From: JAVVHH01 sp965199585
Lineage (GTDB): Bacteria; Pseudomonadota; Alphaproteobacteria; Acetobacterales; Acetobacteraceae
Assembly: GCA_965199585.1 (NCBI GenBank)
Contig: CBDASI010000002.1
Coordinates: 2,790,001 to 2,854,000, forward strand
Direction: 5' to 3'
Length of the DNA: 64,000 bases
Below are positions 32,235 through 41,114 of the stretch, one piece after another; position 1 is the stretch's first letter; the number at the start of each line of letters is the position of its first letter. The notes beneath the pieces are model-generated. The model saw only the letters and a program-made list of their open reading frames with translations. It was not told the DNA's origin and made no database searches. Made by a program: the position numbers and the translations under genes.

Positions 32235-33721
32235 CGATCTGGTTCGACGTCGAGGACATGGTCCAGTATTTCCGCAACGGCAACCGGCGGATCAGCGGCA
32301 TCCAGCGGGTGAGCTTCGAGATCTTCCGCGCTGCCAAGACGCTCGAAGCGGAGGGTGGGCCGGCGATCGGCTTCGTGCGGCACGGGGCGCGGGCGCCGTC
32401 GCTGATCCCGGTGGCGTGGGCGGATCTGCTGGCCGATTTCGGCGGCGACGGCCCGGCTTCGGCACCGCGCGCGCCGACGGTTGCCGAAGCGTTGGCGGTT
32501 GCCGAAGCGCCGGCGGTCCCCGCGGTGACCAGGGAGCGCCCGCGCGGGGCGGCGCGGACGCTGGCGCGGCGCGTGGCGGACCGGCTGCCGCCCAATGTTC
32601 GAGGCCCGCTGGTGCTGGCGGCGGTGATGCAGGTGCAGGTGGTGGCGGCGCTGGCCCGGTTCACGGCGGCGTCGGCGGCCTACCCGGCGCGGCGGGGCGC
32701 GGCGGCGTCGGTGCGTGCGGCGCGGCGACTGGCCAAGCGCCCGCCGCCGCCGCCGCCGAAGCTGGCCCACGCCGGGTCGTTCGCGCGGCTATCGCAGCCC
32801 GGCGACGTCCTGCTGGTGTTGGGCGCGCCGTGGAACCGCGAGCGGTATGGCGACATGGCCCGATGGCTGCGCGACGAGCGGCGGATGCGCTTCGGGGTGC
32901 TGGTGCACGACCTAGTGCCGGTGCGGCATCCGGAATGGTGCCATCGCGGCGTGCCGCGCATGTTCCGCGAGTGGTATGCCGACGTGCTGCCGTTTTGCGA
33001 CGTGGTGTTCGCCAACTCACGGCATACGGCGGCCGACGTGACGGCGTGGACGCGGGAAGGCGGGATCGTGCTCAACGGGCCGGTGCAGGTGCTGCCGATC
33101 GGCAGCGGCTTCGGGGCGGCGGCGCCGGCGCGGGCGATGCCGGGATTGCCGGCCCCGGGCAGCTACGTGCTGTTCGTCTCCACGCTGGAGGCGCGCAAGA
33201 ACCATGCGTTGCTGTTCCGCATCTGGAGCAAGCTGCTCGATGCGGTGGCCGAGGGTGCGCGTTCGGCCGAGAGCGTGCCGGATCTGGTGTTCGCGGGGCG
33301 GATCGGGTGGCTGGTGGCCGACCTGTTGGCGCAGCTGGAGAACACGCGATGGCTTGCTGGGCGCATCAAGTTCGTCGCTGACCCGGACGATGCCGAGTTG
33401 CGGGCGCTCTATGCGGGCTGCCTGTTCACCGTGTTTCCGTCGTGGCACGAGGGCTGGGGATTGCCGGTGACGGAGAGCCTGGCGTTGGGCAAGCCCTGCG
33501 TGAGCTCGGACGCCGCCTCGCTGCCGGAAGCCGGCGGGACGTGGTGCCGGTATTTCGATCCGGGGAGTGTCGGATCGGCCTATGCGGCGGTGTCGGCGGT
33601 CTTGGACGACCGGGCCGGGCTGGCGGCGTGGGAGGCGGAGATCCGCGCCGGGTTCGTGCCGGTGCCGTGGACGCGGACCGCCGCGGCTCTGACGGGGCTG
33701 TTACGGGAGCCACTTGGCTAG
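32231..33721 (+). CDS. GT4 glycosyltransferase with N-terminal SGIQRV module (copy 2)
   Basis: A 496-aa paralogue of the preceding gene, joined by ATGA. It repeats the same layout: IWFDVEDMVQYFRNGNRRISGIQRV, a variable Ala/Pro-rich linker with a PPPPPPK run, then LLVLGAPWNRERYG, VLFVSTLEARKNHALLFRIW and EGWGLPVTE. The two clearly arose by tandem duplication and diverged mainly in the linker. The last 21 bp overlap the convergent PheC-like gene. Confidence 0.8.
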   Translation: MTIWFDVEDMVQYFRNGNRRISGIQRVSFEIFRAAKTLEAEGGPAIGFVRHGARAPSLIPVAWADLLADFGGDGPASAPRAPTVAEALAVAEAPAVPAVTRERPRGAARTLARRVADRLPPNVRGPLVLAAVMQVQVVAALARFTAASAAYPARRGAAASVRAARRLAKRPPPPPPKLAHAGSFARLSQPGDVLLVLGAPWNRERYGDMARWLRDERRMRFGVLVHDLVPVRHPEWCHRGVPRMFREWYADVLPFCDVVFANSRHTAADVTAWTREGGIVLNGPVQVLPIGSGFGAAAPARAMPGLPAPGSYVLFVSTLEARKNHALLFRIWSKLLDAVAEGARSAESVPDLVFAGRIGWLVADLLAQLENTRWLAGRIKFVADPDDAELRALYAGCLFTVFPSWHEGWGLPVTESLALGKPCVSSDAASLPEAGGTWCRYFDPGSVGSAYAAVSAVLDDRAGLAAWEAEIRAGFVPVPWTRTAAALTGLLREPLG

Positions 33722-34456
33722 CAGCTTGTCGCGGGCGCCGGTGGTCTGCTGGATGGCGAGGAACTGGTCGACATACTGCTGCAGCGGCATGTCCTGCGGC
33801 AGCATGTAGGCGAGCTGCGAGTGGTCGAACGGCTCGTCCGGATGGATGGCGCAGAGCTCCGGGTGCAGCTTCTGCTGCAGCCGCGTCTCGACGGCGTCGG
33901 TCATCATGACGTCGGCGTGGCCGGCGACAATTTCCTCGAAGATGGTCGCGTTGTTGGGGAAGCCGACGATCTCGGCCTGCTTGATGTTGGCCTTGGCGAA
34001 GCGCTCGTTGGTGCCGCCGGGGTTGACGATGACCTTGACGCCGGGCTGGTCGATCTGGGCGAGGGTGCCGAACTTGTCCTTGTCGGTGCAGCGCGCGATC
34101 GGGGTCTTGCCGCTGAGCATCACCGGGGTGGAGAAATACGCCGTCTTGGCGCGGTCCAGCGTGACGGTGATGCCGCCCATGGCGACGTCGTATTTATGCG
34201 CCAGCAGGTCGGCCATCAGGGTCGGCCACGCCGTCGGCACGATCTCGAGCTTGACGCCCATCGATTGGGCCAGCGCGCCGGCAGCGTCGACGTCCATGCC
34301 GCTGAAGCTGCCGTCGGCCTCCTTGATCGAGAACGGGCGGTAGTCGCCGGTCAGGCCCACGCGAAGCGTGCCGCGGGCGAGGATGTCGCTCAGCGCCGAC
34401 TGCGCATAGGCGGGCGCGGCGGCCAGCAAGGCGAGGCAGACCAGGAGATGCTTCAT
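33701..34456 (-). CDS. PheC-like periplasmic cyclohexadienyl dehydratase / solute-binding protein
   Basis: A 251-aa exported protein of the type II periplasmic binding fold. After the signal peptide (MKHLLVCLALLAAAPAYA) comes LRVGLTGDYRPFSI, PTAWPTLMADLLAHKYDVAMGG, KTPIARC, VIVNPGGTNERFAKANI and MMTDAVETRLQQKLHPELCAIHP. These blocks match periplasmic cyclohexadienyl dehydratase PheC, including the TDA(V/I)ETR stretch that holds its catalytic Glu. It would then convert prephenate or arogenate in the periplasm. A plain amino-acid binding protein is the alternative. ATG 34456 has AAGGA nine bases upstream and is preferred over ATG 34465, which overlaps the amidase stop. Confidence 0.7.
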   Translation of the reverse strand: MKHLLVCLALLAAAPAYAQSALSDILARGTLRVGLTGDYRPFSIKEADGSFSGMDVDAAGALAQSMGVKLEIVPTAWPTLMADLLAHKYDVAMGGITVTLDRAKTAYFSTPVMLSGKTPIARCTDKDKFGTLAQIDQPGVKVIVNPGGTNERFAKANIKQAEIVGFPNNATIFEEIVAGHADVMMTDAVETRLQQKLHPELCAIHPDEPFDHSQLAYMLPQDMPLQQYVDQFLAIQQTTGARDKLLAKWLP

Positions 34457-34461
34457 GCGGA

Positions 34462-35811
34462 TCATTCCTTCAGGATGGCTTCGATGGCGGCGGCGATGGC
34501 GAACAGGCGATGGTCGCCGCCGGTCTCGCCCATCAGCATGAAGCCGGCGGGCGCCTCGCCGGGCCGGTGCATCGGCAGGCTGATGCTGCAGCGGTCGAGG
34601 AAGTTGGCCAGCGACGGGTTGCGCAGCGCCAGGGCGTTCATGCGGGTGAAGTCGGCGTCGGCCGCCAGGCTGGCGATGGACGGCGGCAGGATCGGCGCGG
34701 TCGGCAGGGCGACCACGTCGAACGGGGCGGTGGCGACGTCCATCTCGGCGATCAGGGCCTTGCGGGCGTCGAGCACGCCGATGAGGTCGGCGGCACTCAT
34801 GGTGGCGCCGCGCTCGATGCGGGTGCGGACGCGCTGGTCGTAGCCGTCGGCATTGGCCGCGAGGTGCGCGCGGTGCCAGACGCTGGCCTCGGCCGCGGAC
34901 AGCCCGCCGGTCTTGTTGACCTCGGCGATGCGCTCGAATTGCGGGAAGTTCAGGTGCGTGATGCGGACGCCGAGATTGCCGAGACGGTTGAGCGCGCGGG
35001 TGAAGGCTTCGGCGACGCCGGGCTCCATCCCGTCGAGCACGAAATTGCCGGGCACGGCCAGGCGCAGGCCGCGCAATTCGAGCGGCTTGAGCGGGCGCTG
35101 CGGCTCGCCGGCCAGCACGGAGTCGATCGCCGCGCAGCAGGCGACCGAGTTGGCCAGCGGGCCGACGCTGTCCAGCGAGGGCGACAACGGCAGCACGCCG
35201 GTGATGGGCACGCGCCGCGCGGTCGGCTTGTAGCCGACGATTCCGCAGAACGCCGCCGGGATGCGGCAGGACCCGCCGGTGTCGGTGCCCAAGGCGGCGA
35301 GCGCCATGCCGTCGGCGACCGAGACGGCGGCGCCCGAGGAGCTGCCGCCGGGGACGTGGCCTTCCCCCCGTCCCCAGGGGCTCCGCGGCGTGTCGAAATG
35401 CGGATTGATGCCGATGCCGGAGAAGGCGAACTCGGTCATGTTGGTGCGCCCGACCGGGATCAGCCCGGCCGCCAGGCAGCGGGCGATGACGGTGGCATGG
35501 ACGGCGGCGGGCTTGGCGTTCGCCAGGACCTTGCTGCCGGCGGCGGTCGTCTCGCCGGCGACGTCGAACAGGTCCTTGATGCTGATCGGGATCCCCGCCA
35601 GCGGACCCGGCGCCCGCCCGACCCGGCGCAACCCGTCCATCGCGTCCGCACTGGCGCGGGCGGCATCCTCGTAAACGCGGACGAACACGCGGCTGCCTTC
35701 GCCGTTGGGCAGGGCGATGCGGTCGAGGCAGGCATCGACCAACTGTCGTGCGGTGGCCTGGCCGGAGTCGAGCGCGTGCTGCGCCTGGGCGATGGTGCGG
35801 GGGGTCAACAT
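34462..35811 (-). CDS. Amidase (amidase signature family)
   Basis: A 449-aa cytosolic amidase. The Ser-cisSer-Lys triad is visible: Lys in ISIKDLFDVAG, the cis-Ser in PGGSSSGAAVSV, and the nucleophile in GTDTGGSCRIPAAFCG. The family hydrolyses amides or ureas (for example indoleacetamide, malonamide, biuret-like compounds); the substrate cannot be told. I chose ATG 35811 (MLTPRTIAQAQHALDSG), since the extension to 35859 overlaps the divergent flavoprotein's promoter space. Its stop overlaps an alternative start of the PheC-like gene, so the two are coupled. Confidence 0.85.
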   Translation of the reverse strand: MLTPRTIAQAQHALDSGQATARQLVDACLDRIALPNGEGSRVFVRVYEDAARASADAMDGLRRVGRAPGPLAGIPISIKDLFDVAGETTAAGSKVLANAKPAAVHATVIARCLAAGLIPVGRTNMTEFAFSGIGINPHFDTPRSPWGRGEGHVPGGSSSGAAVSVADGMALAALGTDTGGSCRIPAAFCGIVGYKPTARRVPITGVLPLSPSLDSVGPLANSVACCAAIDSVLAGEPQRPLKPLELRGLRLAVPGNFVLDGMEPGVAEAFTRALNRLGNLGVRITHLNFPQFERIAEVNKTGGLSAAEASVWHRAHLAANADGYDQRVRTRIERGATMSAADLIGVLDARKALIAEMDVATAPFDVVALPTAPILPPSIASLAADADFTRMNALALRNPSLANFLDRCSISLPMHRPGEAPAGFMLMGETGGDHRLFAIAAAIEAILKE

Positions 35812-35870
35812 GGGCGCGAGCCTGCCGCCCCCTTGCGCGCAGGGCAACCCTGGCTGCATCTGCCGCGATC

Positions 35871-37115
35871 ATGGAAACGATCGATTGTGCCATCGTTGGC
35901 GGCGGGCCGGCCGGGCTGATGGCGGCGGAACGGCTGGCCGCGGCGGGCCAGAACGTCACGGTGTTCGACCGGATGCCGTCGGTAGGGCGCAAGTTCCTGC
36001 TGGCCGGCCGCGGCGGGCTGAACATCACGCATACGGAGCCGCTCGAGCGGTTCGTCGGGCGATATGGGGAAGCGGCCGGGGCACTGACCCCGGCGCTGCA
36101 GGCGTTCGGGCCGCAGGATCTGCGCGACTGGTGCGCCGGCCTGGGCGAGGCCACGACGGTGGGAAGCTCCGGCCGGGTGTTCCCGGCCTCCTTCAAGGCG
36201 ACGCCGCTGCTGCGGGCCTGGCTGCGGCGCCTGTCCGGCTTGGGGGTGAGCTTCCGCGTCGGCCATCGCTGGATCGGCTGGGACGCCGCCGGCGCGCTCC
36301 GGTTCGAGACCGCGGCGGGCGAGATCGGCATCCAGGCGGGCGCGACGCTGCTGGCGATGGGCGGCGCGTCATGGCCACGCCTCGGCAGCGACGGCGCCTG
36401 GGCCGACATCCTGCGCGCCGACGGCGTGGCGGTCGCGCCGCTGCGCGCGAGCAACGTCGGCGTGGTGCGGACGTGGTCGGAGCATTTCCGCGAGCGGTTC
36501 GCCGGGTCGCCGTTGAAGCGCCTGATCGGCACGGTCGGTCCGAACGTGGCGCATGGCGAGGCGGTCGTCACCGCGACCGGGCTCGAGGGAGGGTTGATCT
36601 ACGCGTTGGGACGCCCGATCCGCGAGGCTCTCGAGCGCGACGGCGTCGCGCGCCTGACGCTGGATCTGCGGCCGGACCTGGACGAGGCGAGTCTGCAGCG
36701 CCGCATGGGCGGCCCCGGGATTTCCCGCGCCAATGCCTGGCGCCGCGCCGGTCTGTCCCCGGCCGCCGCCGGCCTACTGCGCGAGACGGGTGGCAGCCCG
36801 AAGCGGGTGGTGCTGGAGCTGACCGGTCTGGCGCCGATCGCCCGCGCGATCTCGACGGCGGGCGGGCTGCGGCTCGACCCGGGCTCGGCCTTGCCGGGAC
36901 GACCCGGCGTGTTCGTAGCCGGGGAGATGCTGGACTGGGACGCACCGACGGGCGGCTACCTGATGCAGGCCTGCTTCAGCACCGGATGGCAAGTCGCGGG
37001 GACCATGTTGGCGACGGACCAGGTTGGCGGCGGACCGGCCGGACAACCGGCTGGGCCCGCGGTGGTTGCCGGACGGCGAACGGCGTCTAAGTTCGTGAAG
37101 GAGTCGACGAGGTGA
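35871..37115 (+). CDS. FAD-dependent flavoprotein of the HI0933/BaiN group
   Basis: A 414-aa flavoprotein. It starts with the dinucleotide-binding fold IDCAIVGGGPAGLMAAERLAAAG, then the group's hallmark VGRKFLLAGRGGLNITH. The end has the second FAD block PGVFVAGEMLDWDAPTGGYLMQACFSTG. It is closest in layout to the short PP_4765-type subgroup. Biochemical role is unsettled for most members. ATG 35871 starts 60 bp from the divergent amidase start. The stop overlaps the kinase start (GTGA), coupling the two. Confidence 0.85.
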   Translation: METIDCAIVGGGPAGLMAAERLAAAGQNVTVFDRMPSVGRKFLLAGRGGLNITHTEPLERFVGRYGEAAGALTPALQAFGPQDLRDWCAGLGEATTVGSSGRVFPASFKATPLLRAWLRRLSGLGVSFRVGHRWIGWDAAGALRFETAAGEIGIQAGATLLAMGGASWPRLGSDGAWADILRADGVAVAPLRASNVGVVRTWSEHFRERFAGSPLKRLIGTVGPNVAHGEAVVTATGLEGGLIYALGRPIREALERDGVARLTLDLRPDLDEASLQRRMGGPGISRANAWRRAGLSPAAAGLLRETGGSPKRVVLELTGLAPIARAISTAGGLRLDPGSALPGRPGVFVAGEMLDWDAPTGGYLMQACFSTGWQVAGTMLATDQVGGGPAGQPAGPAVVAGRRTASKFVKESTR

Positions 37116-38122
37116 ACGATGTGACCACGCAACCGCCGACCGCGCGCGAGTGGCAGCCGGAACAGCTGCGGCGGGCGGTGCAGGCAGCCGGCGTGGCCCT
37201 CTGGTCGTGGAACGTCGACACGGACGTGTTCGCCATGGATGCGCGTGGCTTCGAGCTGTGGGGCATGCCGTGGAGCGACAAGTCGACATTCGAGCAGCTA
37301 TCCTCCCACATTCACCCGGCCGACCGCGACCGAGTGCGCGCGGCATTCGACGCCACGCGCGCCATCCTGGGCCCGTACGAGACCGATTTCCGCATCACGG
37401 TCGATAACGAGATCCGCTGGGTGGCGGCGTGCGGGCAGGGCGACGACGCCGACATCGTCGGCCGCACGATGTTCGGCATCTTCCTCGACGTCACCGGCCG
37501 CAAACATGCCGAGGAGAGCAACGAGCTGCTCGCCGGCGAGATGAGCCACCGCGTCAAGAACCTGCTCACCATCGCCACCGGACTCACCGCCATCACCTCG
37601 CGCTCGGCGACCAGCATCGAAGACATGGCGCACGACCTGACCGCGCGCCTGTCGGCGTTGGGGCGCGCCCACGACCTGGTGCGTCCGCTCTCGCCCGGGC
37701 GCGAGGCGGCGGCGCTGTTGGGCGACCTGCTCTCGATCCTGCTGGCGCCCTACGACGATCTCGGCGCCTTCAAGGGCCGCATCCGGGTCGCGGTCGAACG
37801 CACCGGCGTCGGCGAGGCGTCCGCGACGGGAATCGCGCTCGTGGTCCACGAGCTGGCGACCAACTCGATGAAATACGGCGCGCTCTCCGCGCCGACCGGC
37901 ACGCTCGACATCTCCAGCACGGCGGCGGACGAGCAGATCGTGCTGACCTGGCTGGAACGAGGCGGCGCGGCGGTCGACGCACCCGATGGGGCGGCCGGGT
38001 TCGGCAGCCAGCTGCTCAAGCGCAGCGTCGCCGGGCAGCTCGGCGGCTCGATCGACTACGACTGGTCGCAGGGCGGCCTGATCGCCACGCTGCACATCAA
38101 CCGAAATCGGCTGATGCTTTAG
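37112..38122 (+). CDS. HWE-family sensor histidine kinase with PAS domain
   Basis: A 336-aa soluble kinase. A PAS domain (about residues 20-130: WSWNVDTDVFAMDARGFELWGMP to FGIFLDVTGRKHAEE) precedes the HWE kinase core. The phospho-acceptor is His in EMSHRVKNLLTI near residue 145. The N-box is ALVVHELATNSMKYGAL, and the family Trp-x-Glu is in LTWLERGG. HWE kinases often have PAS/LOV sensors and signal through PhyR-type or single-domain regulators. No response regulator is adjacent. The GTG start overlaps the flavoprotein stop, so redox or flavin sensing is a possible link (speculative). Confidence 0.88.
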   Translation: MNDVTTQPPTAREWQPEQLRRAVQAAGVALWSWNVDTDVFAMDARGFELWGMPWSDKSTFEQLSSHIHPADRDRVRAAFDATRAILGPYETDFRITVDNEIRWVAACGQGDDADIVGRTMFGIFLDVTGRKHAEESNELLAGEMSHRVKNLLTIATGLTAITSRSATSIEDMAHDLTARLSALGRAHDLVRPLSPGREAAALLGDLLSILLAPYDDLGAFKGRIRVAVERTGVGEASATGIALVVHELATNSMKYGALSAPTGTLDISSTAADEQIVLTWLERGGAAVDAPDGAAGFGSQLLKRSVAGQLGGSIDYDWSQGGLIATLHINRNRLML

Positions 38123-38874
38123 GCGGGCGGCTCTCCCTGGATCGGCTCCTTGCCCATCTCCCGCACCAGCGTGGTCACCTCGGCGATGCACGCCGTCACC
38201 GCATCCGTATCCTGCCCCTTGGCGACCAACGACACGCCGTTGCCGGTCGAGCGGTAATACGGGTAGCTGCCCAGGTCGAGGTCCGGGTACCGCTTCTGGA
38301 TCGCCTCCAACCCGGCCGCGATCGCGCCCTCCAGCAGCCCGGTCGCATGCACCGCCGCCGACGCCACCGGGGCGCCGCCCTCGAGCGTGGGCGCCAGCGC
38401 GCCAAACATCGACTGCATGATGCGCGGCACGCCGGCCATCACGTGCACGTTGCCGATGGTGAAGCCGGGGGCCACCGAGATGGCGTTGTCGATCAGCGTC
38501 GCCCCGCGCGGCATTGTCGCCATGCGCTGGCGGGCGGCATTAAACTCGCCGGGCTGGTAGTGCTTCTCCATCCGCGCGAACGCCTCGGGATGGATCTCCC
38601 ACGGCACGCCGAACGCGGCGGCGACGCACTCGCTGGTGATATCGTCATGCGTCGGCCCGATGCCGCCGGTGGTAAACACGTGGTCGAACTTGGCGCGGCA
38701 TTCGTTGACGGTGGCGATGATGGTCTCCGGCACGTCCGGGATCACGCGCACCTCACGGACCGGGATGCCGATCTCGCCCAGCCCGGTGGCCAGGAACTTG
38801 ATGTTGGCGTCCTGCGTGCGCCCCGAGAGCACCTCGTTGCCGATGACCAGGATGCAGGCGACCGGGTTCGTCAT
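38119..38874 (-). CDS. CinA-like molybdopterin-binding domain protein
   Basis: A 251-aa cytosolic protein with the MoaB/Mog fold: ILVIGNEVLSGRTQDAN, TTGGIGPTHDDITSE and VMAGVPRIMQSMF are signatures of the CinA N-terminal half. The C-terminal nicotinamide-nucleotide amidase domain of full-length CinA is absent, as in many alphaproteobacterial stand-alone versions. Proteins of this half carry ADP-ribose pyrophosphatase-like activity in some species. ATG 38874 overlaps the upstream stop (ATGA). Convergent with the kinase, sharing 4 bp. Confidence 0.85.
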   Translation of the reverse strand: MTNPVACILVIGNEVLSGRTQDANIKFLATGLGEIGIPVREVRVIPDVPETIIATVNECRAKFDHVFTTGGIGPTHDDITSECVAAAFGVPWEIHPEAFARMEKHYQPGEFNAARQRMATMPRGATLIDNAISVAPGFTIGNVHVMAGVPRIMQSMFGALAPTLEGGAPVASAAVHATGLLEGAIAAGLEAIQKRYPDLDLGSYPYYRSTGNGVSLVAKGQDTDAVTACIAEVTTLVREMGKEPIQGEPPA

Positions 38875-39872
38875 AGGAAGTCTCTCAGCAGGGGGATCAG
38901 CGGCTTGTCGGCCGCCGGCATCGGGTAGTCGGCGAGCTTGTCGGGGCGGACCCAGGCCAGCGCCTGACCCTCGCGCCCCTGCGGCCGGCCGGACCAGCGG
39001 CGGCACAGGAACAGCGGCATCAGCAGGTTGAACGTTTCGTACTGGTGCGAGGCGAAGGCGAAGGCGGCTAGGCAGTTGCTGGCGATGTCGATGCCGAGCT
39101 CTTCCTGCAACTCGCGAATCACGGCCTCTTCGGGCGACTCGCCGAGCTCGAGCTTGCCACCGGGGAACTCCCAAAGCCCGGCCATGGCCTTGCCCTCGGG
39201 GCGCCGGGTCAGGAGGATGCGGCCGTCGGTGTCGATCAGGGCACAGGCCGCGACGAGCAGGAGCTTGCGGCCCGGCTCGGCATCGGCTTCGACGGGCGGG
39301 GCGTCGAACAGATCGTCGCGGGTGGCCTCGAACAGGGTAACGGGGTGCTTGCCGCCGCGGGCGAGGAAGTTGCTTTCGCCGAGCCCGACCTCGCGGAAGC
39401 CGGCGCGGCGCAACACGGCGGACGAGGCCGGGTTGTCGACGGCGACGCTGGCTTCGAGATGGTCGATGTCGAGGTTGGCCAGCGCCCAGCGGGCGAGTCG
39501 GGCGGCGGCCTCGCTGGCCACGCCGAGGCGCCAGAACCGGCGGCCGATCCAGTAGCCGAGGTTGCCGATCCGGGGCTTGAGGTCGAGGCGGAGGCCGATG
39601 CAGCCGATCAGCATCTCCTTGCCGTCTTCCTGGCCGGTGATGGCGAGGTGGTAGCCGCTACCGCGCTCCATCTGCTCGAGCGTTGAGGCAATCCATTTGC
39701 CGGCGAGGTCCCGCGGATAGGGGAACGGCAGCTGCGACAACATGCGCACCACCTCCCAATCGTTGACCAGGCGATGGATCTCCTCGGCATCGGCGGGGCG
39801 GAGCGGTCGGAGCGTGAGCCGCTCGGTGGAGAGCGGCTCGAAGCTGGGGCTGGCGGTGAGTTGGAGCGCCAC
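38871..39872 (-). CDS. Bifunctional GNAT acetyltransferase / MutT Nudix hydrolase
   Basis: A 333-aa fusion. Residues about 1-185 form a RimJ/RimL-type GNAT domain: TERLTLRPLRPADAEEIHRL, GYWIGRRFWRLGVASEAAARL, then VAVDNPASSAVLRRAGF. Residues about 200-333 form a MutT-type Nudix domain with the full Nudix box (GxELxLGESPEEAVIRELQEELGI) and GLWEFPGGK, expected to clear 8-oxo-dGTP or related nucleotides. In related bacteria a GNAT gene and mutT lie separately behind argJ, so the fusion follows that order. GTG 39872, five bases after argJ's stop, is my start; no ATG suits. Confidence 0.87.
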   Translation of the reverse strand: MALQLTASPSFEPLSTERLTLRPLRPADAEEIHRLVNDWEVVRMLSQLPFPYPRDLAGKWIASTLEQMERGSGYHLAITGQEDGKEMLIGCIGLRLDLKPRIGNLGYWIGRRFWRLGVASEAAARLARWALANLDIDHLEASVAVDNPASSAVLRRAGFREVGLGESNFLARGGKHPVTLFEATRDDLFDAPPVEADAEPGRKLLLVAACALIDTDGRILLTRRPEGKAMAGLWEFPGGKLELGESPEEAVIRELQEELGIDIASNCLAAFAFASHQYETFNLLMPLFLCRRWSGRPQGREGQALAWVRPDKLADYPMPAADKPLIPLLRDFL

Positions 39873-39877
39873 CGGGC

Positions 39878-41107
39878 CTAGCTTCTGTAGCTGCCGTTGA
39901 TGTCGATGTAGCCGTGCGTCAGGTCGCAGGTCCACGCGGTCGACACGCCCTTGCCGAGGCCGAGGTCGACGGCGATCGAGATCTCGCGGCCCTTCATGTG
40001 CGCGACGACCGGGCCCTCGTCGTAATCGGGTACCACGGTGCCGTGCCGCGCCATCCAGGTGCCGCCGATGGCCACCGAGAGCAGGTCGCGGTCGGCGGGC
40101 TCGCCGGCCTTGCCGACGGCCATGACGATGCGGCCCCAATTGGCGTCCTCGCCGGCGATCGCGGTCTTGACCAGCGGCGAGTTGGCAATCGCCATGGCGA
40201 CCCGGTGCGCCGACTTCTTCGACACCGCGCCGGTGACGTCGATGCGGACAAGCTTCTGCGCCCCTTCGCCGTCTCGCACGACCTGCAAGGCGAGGTCGTG
40301 CAGCACCGCCTCCAGCGCGTCCCGGAAACGGCGCAGTTCGCGCTTGTCATCGGTGTCGACCTTGTCGTGATCGGCGGTGCCGGTGGCAAACAGGAGGACC
40401 GTGTCGCTGGTCGACGTGTCGCTGTCGACCGTCGTGCAGTTGAAGCTCCGCTTGACGCCGTATTCCAGCGCTTCCTGCAGCACCCGGGCGGGTAGCTTGG
40501 CGTCGGTGAAGACGAAGCACAGCATCGTCGCCATGTCGGGAGCGACCATGCCGCTGCCCTTGGCGATGCCGCTGATGCGGACTGTGCCACCGCCGAGCTC
40601 GGCGGTGCGGGTGGCGCCTTTGGGGAAGGTATCGGTAGTCATGATGCCGCGGGCGGCGTCTTCCCAGCGGTTGGTGCCCAGCGTCTCGTAGAGCGCGGGC
40701 AGGGCGGTGGTGATCTTCGCGTGCGGCAGTGCCTCGCCGATGACGCCGGTGCTGGCGACGAACACCTCGCCGGGCTTGCAGCCGACGATGGAGGCCGCGG
40801 CCTCGGCGGTGGCACGGACCGCGTCGGCGCCGGCGCGGCCGGAGAACACGTTGGCGTTGCCGGCGTTGATGACGACGGCCCGGGCGCGGCCGCCTTCGAG
40901 GTGCTCGCGGCACCAGTCGATGGGGGCGCCCGGGCATTTGTTGCGGGTGAACACGCCGGCCACCCGGGTGCCCGCCGCCAGCTCGATCATCACCAGGTCG
41001 GTGCGATCCTTGTAGCGGATGCCGGCCTGCGCGGCGCCGAGCCGCACCCCGTCGATCGGGGGCAGCGCCGGCAGCGGCATGGCGAGCGGCGAGGTCGGGA
41101 TGGCCAT
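39878..41107 (-). CDS. argJ: Bifunctional ornithine/glutamate N-acetyltransferase ArgJ
   Basis: ArgJ (409 aa) recycles the acetyl group from N-acetylornithine to glutamate in arginine synthesis and can also use acetyl-CoA. The self-cleavage site Ala-Thr lies in PDMATMLCFVFTDA near residue 192. Other landmarks are GVFTRNKCPGAPIDWC, VINAGNANVFSG and CTTVDSDTSTSDTVLLFATG. I chose ATG 41107 because it gives a normal length and N-terminus; the frame extends to 41146. It is 7 bp from the parvulin stop, in an operon with it and the GNAT-MutT gene. Confidence 0.95.
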   Translation of the reverse strand: MAIPTSPLAMPLPALPPIDGVRLGAAQAGIRYKDRTDLVMIELAAGTRVAGVFTRNKCPGAPIDWCREHLEGGRARAVVINAGNANVFSGRAGADAVRATAEAAASIVGCKPGEVFVASTGVIGEALPHAKITTALPALYETLGTNRWEDAARGIMTTDTFPKGATRTAELGGGTVRISGIAKGSGMVAPDMATMLCFVFTDAKLPARVLQEALEYGVKRSFNCTTVDSDTSTSDTVLLFATGTADHDKVDTDDKRELRRFRDALEAVLHDLALQVVRDGEGAQKLVRIDVTGAVSKKSAHRVAMAIANSPLVKTAIAGEDANWGRIVMAVGKAGEPADRDLLSVAIGGTWMARHGTVVPDYDEGPVVAHMKGREISIAVDLGLGKGVSTAWTCDLTHGYIDINGSYRS

Positions 41108-41114
41108 CTGTATA

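Noticed and set aside
33701..36571. A 956-codon minus-strand open frame spanning three genes
   Set aside because: Only its last 251 codons (PheC-like) make sense. The rest is Arg/Pro/Gln-rich and lies in other frames of the amidase and flavoprotein, typical of GC-rich DNA.
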